This document shows, piece by piece, positions 28,316-33,682 of a stretch of 33,682 nucleotides of DNA (position 1 is its first letter; every line of letters begins with the position of its first letter). A model generated the notes under the pieces. That model searched no databases, was not told the origin of the DNA, and was given only the letters and a program-made list of their open reading frames with translations. Source of the DNA: Entamoeba histolytica HM-1:IMSS. Lineage: Eukaryota > Evosea > Mastigamoebida > Endamoebidae. The translations under genes and the position numbers were made by a program. The stretch spans positions 1 to 33,682 of the forward strand of contig NW_001915041.1 in the NCBI RefSeq assembly GCF_000208925.1, read 5' to 3'.

Positions 28316-29575
28316 TTAAGCTATTGGCTTATATGATGCAATTAAAATTTCTTTAAGTTCAGGAACAGTTGCTTTCTTTGGATTATACTTACTGTATTGT
28401 GATTCTAATGTAGTTACAGCAATATCATGAACAGCGTCTTTCCATTCTTTTTCATCAATACCACATTGTGCAAATCCAGTTGCACTTTCTGTTCCTTTAA
28501 GTAACTTTTCACATTCAGAAGCAAGTGATTCAGCAGCATTATTTCCTGGATTTAATCCTGTTCTATCACAAATTCTTCCAAACTTTTCCATTACATCATA
28601 TTTCTTTAATTGAGATTGTCCTTCTATTGGAGCTTTTGCATTATATCGAATAATATGTGGTAATAAAATACCAGCAACTCTACCATGATGGATATGGAAA
28701 TGATTAGCAATTTTATAGGCTAAGGCATGAACAAGTCCAAGATATGCATTACCATGTGCCATACCAGCAATAGTAGAAGCATTATGTAAATTAGCACGAG
28801 CACAAGAACATCCATTATAACCATTAACTAAGTTCTTAAAAATTAATTGAAGTGCTTCAAGACACATACCATTTGCAAAGTCATTAGCATAAGTAGAGAT
28901 ATAAGCTTCAATAGAATGAGATAACATATCAAATCCATTATCAGCAAGTGTTCGTTTAGGTACAGTATAAGTAAATTCTGGATCAACAATAGCAACAGAT
29001 GGAATTAAATTATAATGTGCAATTGGATATGTAGTATTAGTTTTTTCATCAACTAGTATACAGAATGGTGAAACTTCACTTCCATTTCCTGATGTAGTTG
29101 GGACACAAATTAAACGTGCCTTCTCACCAACTTCTGGTCCACTAAAAACATTTTCTTTAATGTCAGCAAATTGAGTTGGTATATCTTGAAGTTTAAGTTC
29201 TGGATGTTCATATAACATCCACATAATTTTAGCTACACACATAACTGATCCACCTCCAATAGCAATAATATTATCTGGTCCAAAAGTGTTCATGACATTT
29301 AAGGCTTCTGTGATAGCTTTTGTAGTTGGTTCAATTGGAACATCAATATAAATTTCAATCTCAACTTGGTTTCTTCTTCTTTTTAATACCTCCATAACTC
29401 TTTCAACATATCCTAATTTATAAATCATACGATCAGATACAATAAAGATTTTACTCAAGTCTTTAAGCTCTGCAAGATATCTAATAGAAAATGGTTCAAA
29501 GAATACTTTTGGTGGTACTTTAAACCAATGAAGATCTCCAGTAGTAGGAATTTGGAAAGGTGTGGTTTCAGACAT
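28316..29575 (-). CDS. ADH3: iron-dependent alcohol dehydrogenase (amoebic ADH3 type)
   Basis: The 419-residue protein covers a complete group III (iron-type) alcohol dehydrogenase, homologous to the C-terminal half of bifunctional AdhE. Metal ligands are conserved: Asp216 and His220 in GFDMLSHSIEA, His283 in GLVHALA and His297 in IHHGR. The cofactor motif reads GGGSVMCVAK (107-116), where almost all members have GGGSxxDxAK; the conserved Asp is Cys113 here. VPTTSGNGSEV (158-168) is normal. It should reduce acetaldehyde to ethanol, or oxidise alcohols, in the cytosol as part of amoebic fermentation. Amoebic genes of this family are regarded as bacterial acquisitions. It is 186 bases upstream of the RalGAP gene on the same strand. 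Changed cofactor use or a reduced activity is an inference from the Asp-to-Cys change. Confidence 0.88.
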   Translation of the reverse strand: MSETTPFQIPTTGDLHWFKVPPKVFFEPFSIRYLAELKDLSKIFIVSDRMIYKLGYVERVMEVLKRRRNQVEIEIYIDVPIEPTTKAITEALNVMNTFGPDNIIAIGGGSVMCVAKIMWMLYEHPELKLQDIPTQFADIKENVFSGPEVGEKARLICVPTTSGNGSEVSPFCILVDEKTNTTYPIAHYNLIPSVAIVDPEFTYTVPKRTLADNGFDMLSHSIEAYISTYANDFANGMCLEALQLIFKNLVNGYNGCSCARANLHNASTIAGMAHGNAYLGLVHALAYKIANHFHIHHGRVAGILLPHIIRYNAKAPIEGQSQLKKYDVMEKFGRICDRTGLNPGNNAAESLASECEKLLKGTESATGFAQCGIDEKEWKDAVHDIAVTTLESQYSKYNPKKATVPELKEILIASYKPIA

Positions 29576-32500
29576 AATGAATGTTATTTTGTATATTCAT
29601 TAATTTCTTATTATCCACGTCACTTTTATTTTCCTTTTCTTTCTTATTTTTTAAAAGCAAATCACGTTAAAAATTCGAGGGTTTTTTTCTTGTTTTATTT
29701 TTGTTTTATTTTTGTTTCTTCTGATTCGTCTTTTCTCGTTTCGGACGATGAAACTTTTCTTTTTCAATAAAAAATCCACATTTGTCTTTTCTTCTTTCGT
29801 TTCCTTTTGACTCTGATAAATGTTCTTTCAGAATGAAAGGTTGTTATTTAGAATGTGAGTACAATAATATGACTTGTGAATCACTGTGTGATAGTGAATG
29901 ATAAACCACCCTTTTATATCCAACAGAATCATTTTTGTTATTAGGAGAAAATATGTTTATTAACATTTACTGAGATTAAAGAAGACAAACTGAGTTAGCG
30001 CCTCTGTTTTATTTTCTTTTGTTAGTGGTTGAACCTTTTTTTATTAAAATTAATATAAGAGGGTGTTTGAACTAGAATAGACTAAATTAACTATCCTTTT
30101 CATCAGATAGTTGAATTGAAAATATGTGAATAATAATTTCTTTATGGATATAAGAACTTCAACAGTCATTTATTGAAAATTTAGAACATTATTGTGTCAA
30201 GTAGAGATAAGTTTATTCATCTCTTAAACACATAACATTTTGTCTAAATAATACATGGTTGTTAGTATATTTAATTTTTGCATAAATTTAAGTTATTTTG
30301 ATTATTGTATTGTATTATAGGTGTTATTAAGGGTGTATTACTTATCTTTTAACAAAAAAAAGAGTATTAGTTGTACCAAAAGATTATTTAAGCAACTTAA
30401 TTCGATTTAACATTTTCAGTGATTGTAATAGAAGTTTAATGTTTTATTACAGTAAGAATAGTTAATGATTAAAAGAAAGAAGTTAATTCAATCAAGAGTT
30501 TCAAATTTAATAGCATCATGTTGAATTGTAAAAATATTTGTAGACTCAATGAAATAGAATTTTAGTTGTTTTAGAAGTTATTTATTTCAGTTCATTAATA
30601 TATACAAATCAATATTCATTCAAGGAGAAAATGTATTAATTCAAATTCTATTTGATTGACATAAAAATGTTCTTACTCTAACAGGAATAAATCACTTATT
30701 ATCATGTTATTCAGAGAAGTTGAGTTAGTTTTATCGATACAAAAGACTTCTGAATGTCTTATATACTATGAATTTTTAATTACTTAAACATTAAGAATAG
30801 AGTGAATAAATTTTCAATTTCAGATAGTATTTATGAAAATTGATTATCAAGAATGTAATAAAAATTTTATAAAAGAATTGAAATTAGGTGTTTATATGTA
30901 AATGTGTTCATTACTAATTACAGTAATGGTAAAGTTCATTTCTGTAAACAATTTCATATAAAAGTTAATATTAATAAGTTTTTGTATTCTTCAAAACTCT
31001 GTTCATTGTTATAATTTAAGTTAGTTAGAGAAAGAGATATACGTGAATATTTTATTGTTATGCCTCTATCTAAAGTTTTTAATTTTGTTTCCATTATCAT
31101 AAATCATTTATTGAGATAAAGAATTATTCAAAATTAATTGGGTTATATTTTAATAAGTTTAAAAGATTATTTCTTTTATTCTATTAATTTTCTTCATTCA
31201 ATAATTTTTATCTATTTTATTACTTTAATAACTAGTTTGTAATAACTAGTTTGCAATGGAGTTGATGGAAAATATAAATATTGTATGAATATTATAAATA
31301 GAATAACAAGTTTATTATTTTCATATTCATGAATAACAGAGAGTTTATAAAAGTAGTTGTATAATTTAATTCAATAAGTTGTATCTAGAGTTTGCTGAAC
31401 AAGTTAAATTATAGAATTTTTTATATTAAACTTTTGTTACTCTTTATATTAAAAAGATTAGTTATAACAACACATAATAAATAAAATATTTGAGCATGAA
31501 GATTTTGGCACTTCAATATATTTTGGTTAATGTAAGAATTGTTTCAATAAAATAATAAATTCTTTTATAAAATAGTAGTTTCATTCTTCTTAATTATGGA
31601 TGTTTGTAATGGTTTTTGACTATTATATATTTAAATATTCATAATAATTTATTCGTTTCTTTATGGTGCTAATTCTTTCTTTTCATAATTTCCATTCAAA
31701 ACGCATTTATTTTATTGTTATGATATATTTCATTATTCTCTTACAAATTACAACATTATTAAGAATGTCATTATATATATGTTTGTATTTTCTAATAAAG
31801 ATTTTATCAAATGAAATGTTTTATCATCAAATATATTTCAGATATTATTGTTATATTATTGTCAAGTTCAATAAATCTCAGATGATCAACACAGTATTTT
31901 CTTTTTAAAACTGTACAACAAAATATAAAAACACTTTTCTAAATATAATATTCATATATAAAACATAAATAATTCTAATAATAGTTGACACAAATTTGTT
32001 GATTATAATTAAAATACAATTGGTGAATTAATCTTTTATATAATATGCATCATTTCGTATTGACTTCTCACTATTTCAAATATTTCTTACTTGTTCATTC
32101 TTTTTTATTCTTTTTAATGACTTTGAATGTTTATTTTATTTTAACGTTTTATTATAATATAACCTTAATTACATTTTTCATATCCATCGTTATAATTCAT
32201 GCTCATTTAATGATTTTATAAACCCAATAACATTTAGAAATAATTTAAACTATATTATAATACGATGATACATAACGAAAAAATAATTATTGAATGATGA
32301 TTCTTATTTAATGAAATTTGGAATATAAAAATATTGCATTAGTATGTTAAAAAACAAAACAATAAATAATGAATGTATAATAAAACATGAATAATAAATG
32401 TATGTAAGTAAAGTATTATATTATATACTAAACAATATTTCATATAAAAGAAAATTGATATTATCTATAAAAACACAAATAACAAATATAAAAGAAGTTA

Positions 32501-33682
32501 ATATAATGAATATTTAATATTTATAATATAATAGTATAAACAAAAGAATAACGACATAAACAAGGAAATAAATTCAAAAGACAGCTTATCAAAAATATAT
32601 ACTTATAAATAACAAGAATATTCTAGAAAGAATAAAGAAAATAAATAATAAATGAAAACGAATTAAGAATAATATAAACAGAATAAAAATTAAAAATAAT
32701 ACCCAAATAATACATTTATTTTATTTATTCTTCTCTTGTTATATTTGTCATTTTTAATTTTCATTTTCTACTAATAATTATTACACAAAATAATTATACA
32801 GCTCTTAATATTTTTTTAAAATAAATATCAATGGATTGTTTTACAAAGAGAAAGTGTGTAGTTTTTACCATCATTAAGACTCATAAAACTGAACAATGAA
32901 CATAAGAAACCAAACAATACATCCTCTTTTTTCTTTGTAATAAAATGACTTATGAATTTATTAATTGTTTTTAATTATTGAAGAAAATATATGAAGGTTA
33001 TTTTTCAAGGAAAAAGAGTGGTTTGTTTGAAGAATATACTGTTTTATACTTTGATGAAATTAAACAATTAAAGTCATCGTTTTTACAATAAATGTAAATG
33101 TCCTACTTCATTTAAGATATGGATACTTACTTCGTTTGAGTTATATTTGAGACTGAGTAATAATGAAGACAGTATTGAATAGAAATACAAAGTCATGAAA
33201 TACAAAAGAAGTTATATAAGAAATATTATAACAGTAATTGGAAAAACAAAATAAACAATGTTAATTCAGTAAATAGATATAAAGACATATAAAGAGTATG
33301 AAAGAATAAAGATAGTTAAGATGTTAAATCTAGAACATGTATTGAAATATACATCACAACAATATTAAATATTCATGTAATTCCTTAGGTATGTGTTGAA
33401 TGATTAATGAATTAACCATATACAGATTAAATAGAAGAATTAATTTATTATCAGAAGAATGTTGAATATATTTTTTGATTAATACTATTATGATAAGATA
33501 GTATTAAATTCTAAGAAATAGACACTAAAAATAGAAGGAACAATTAACATTAAACATAAACAGAAACCTTTGAACAAATACATATAACTCTATAAAATGA
33601 AATGAAGCAATGAAATAAACATCAACAATGTATCTAACCTTTACTGGATTAACAAAATTAAAATTCATTAGTTTTTTTTTTT
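29576..33682. other. 4.1-kb A/T-rich region without a supportable gene
   Basis: Only short, composition-biased frames occur (for example 29528-29770 and 31663-31908, plus strand), none protein-like. A perfect 14-bp tandem duplication lies at 31226-31253. The strand bias changes along it: T-rich around 31560-32160, A-rich around 32270-32700. No retroelement, tRNA or repeat-array sequence was recognised up to the right edge. Confidence 0.55.
31226..31253. repeat. perfect 14-bp tandem duplication
   Basis: TAATAACTAGTTTG occurs twice head to tail without mismatch. It could be a replication-slippage duplication or the footprint of a transposition event. Confidence 0.7.

Noticed and set aside
31663..31908. 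Open frame of 81 codons on the plus strand
   Set aside because: Composition is that of random A/T-rich DNA (Ile, Phe, Tyr, Leu runs), with no promoter elements and no recognisable motif.

Overview
The window looks like a nuclear contig from an Entamoeba species (E. histolytica group or a close relative). The evidence is the very high A+T content, long gene-poor A/T stretches, short 5' leaders, and core promoters carrying the Entamoeba GAAC element next to TATTTAAA-like boxes. Four genes also contain short introns (50-138 nt); three have the GTTTGT donor and TAG acceptor typical of this genus, one has GTATTG...AAG. The protein families fit a free-living or parasitic amoebozoan. There are no ribosomal RNA genes, no convincing tRNA genes, no LINE/SINE retrotransposons and no CRISPR-like arrays.

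Layout from left to right. 1-1734 is gene-free A/T-rich DNA that includes one copy of a decayed repeat. 1735-2871 (+) encodes a type II membrane protein resembling a Golgi glycosyltransferase. 2872-4023 is gene-free and holds the second copy of the decayed repeat plus a G/C-rich patch. 4024-5529 (-) encodes a secreted, Ser/Thr/Gly/Lys-rich mucin-like protein with a predicted GPI signal. After about 2 kb without genes there is a minus-strand cluster: a TLDc-like protein (7505-8449), a small secreted acidic repeat protein (8781-9155), a secreted ComEC-type metallo-beta-lactamase-fold protein with a predicted GPI tail (9266-10468), and a two-repeat Myb gene broken by one in-frame stop (10910-11275).

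A 3.2-kb gene-free stretch follows. Then come a mitotic-type cyclin with one intron (14461-15909, +) and an all-helical unknown protein (16128-16964, +). On the minus strand there are an HRD1/gp78-like RING-H2 membrane ubiquitin ligase with one intron (17349-18453), an ERMARD-like DUF4209 protein with one intron (18557-20592) and an unknown 179-residue protein (21715-22254). A Wee1/Myt1-like kinase with one intron lies at 23554-24595 (+), converging on a RalGAP-beta-like protein (24677-28129, -). An iron-dependent alcohol dehydrogenase of the amoebic ADH3 type (28316-29575, -) is the last gene, followed by 4.1 kb of A/T-rich DNA without a supportable gene.

The genes do not form one pathway. 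Cyclin and the Wee1-like kinase are both cell-cycle regulators. HRD1/gp78-like and ERMARD-like are both linked to the ER in other eukaryotes and sit about 100 bases apart in the same orientation. The mucin-like protein, the acidic repeat protein and the GPI-anchored metallo-hydrolase suggest a cell-surface or secreted set. The most interesting item is the surface-tethered ComEC-like hydrolase next to the acidic repeat protein. The best-supported sequence-level surprise is the Myb gene intact except for a single stop codon.
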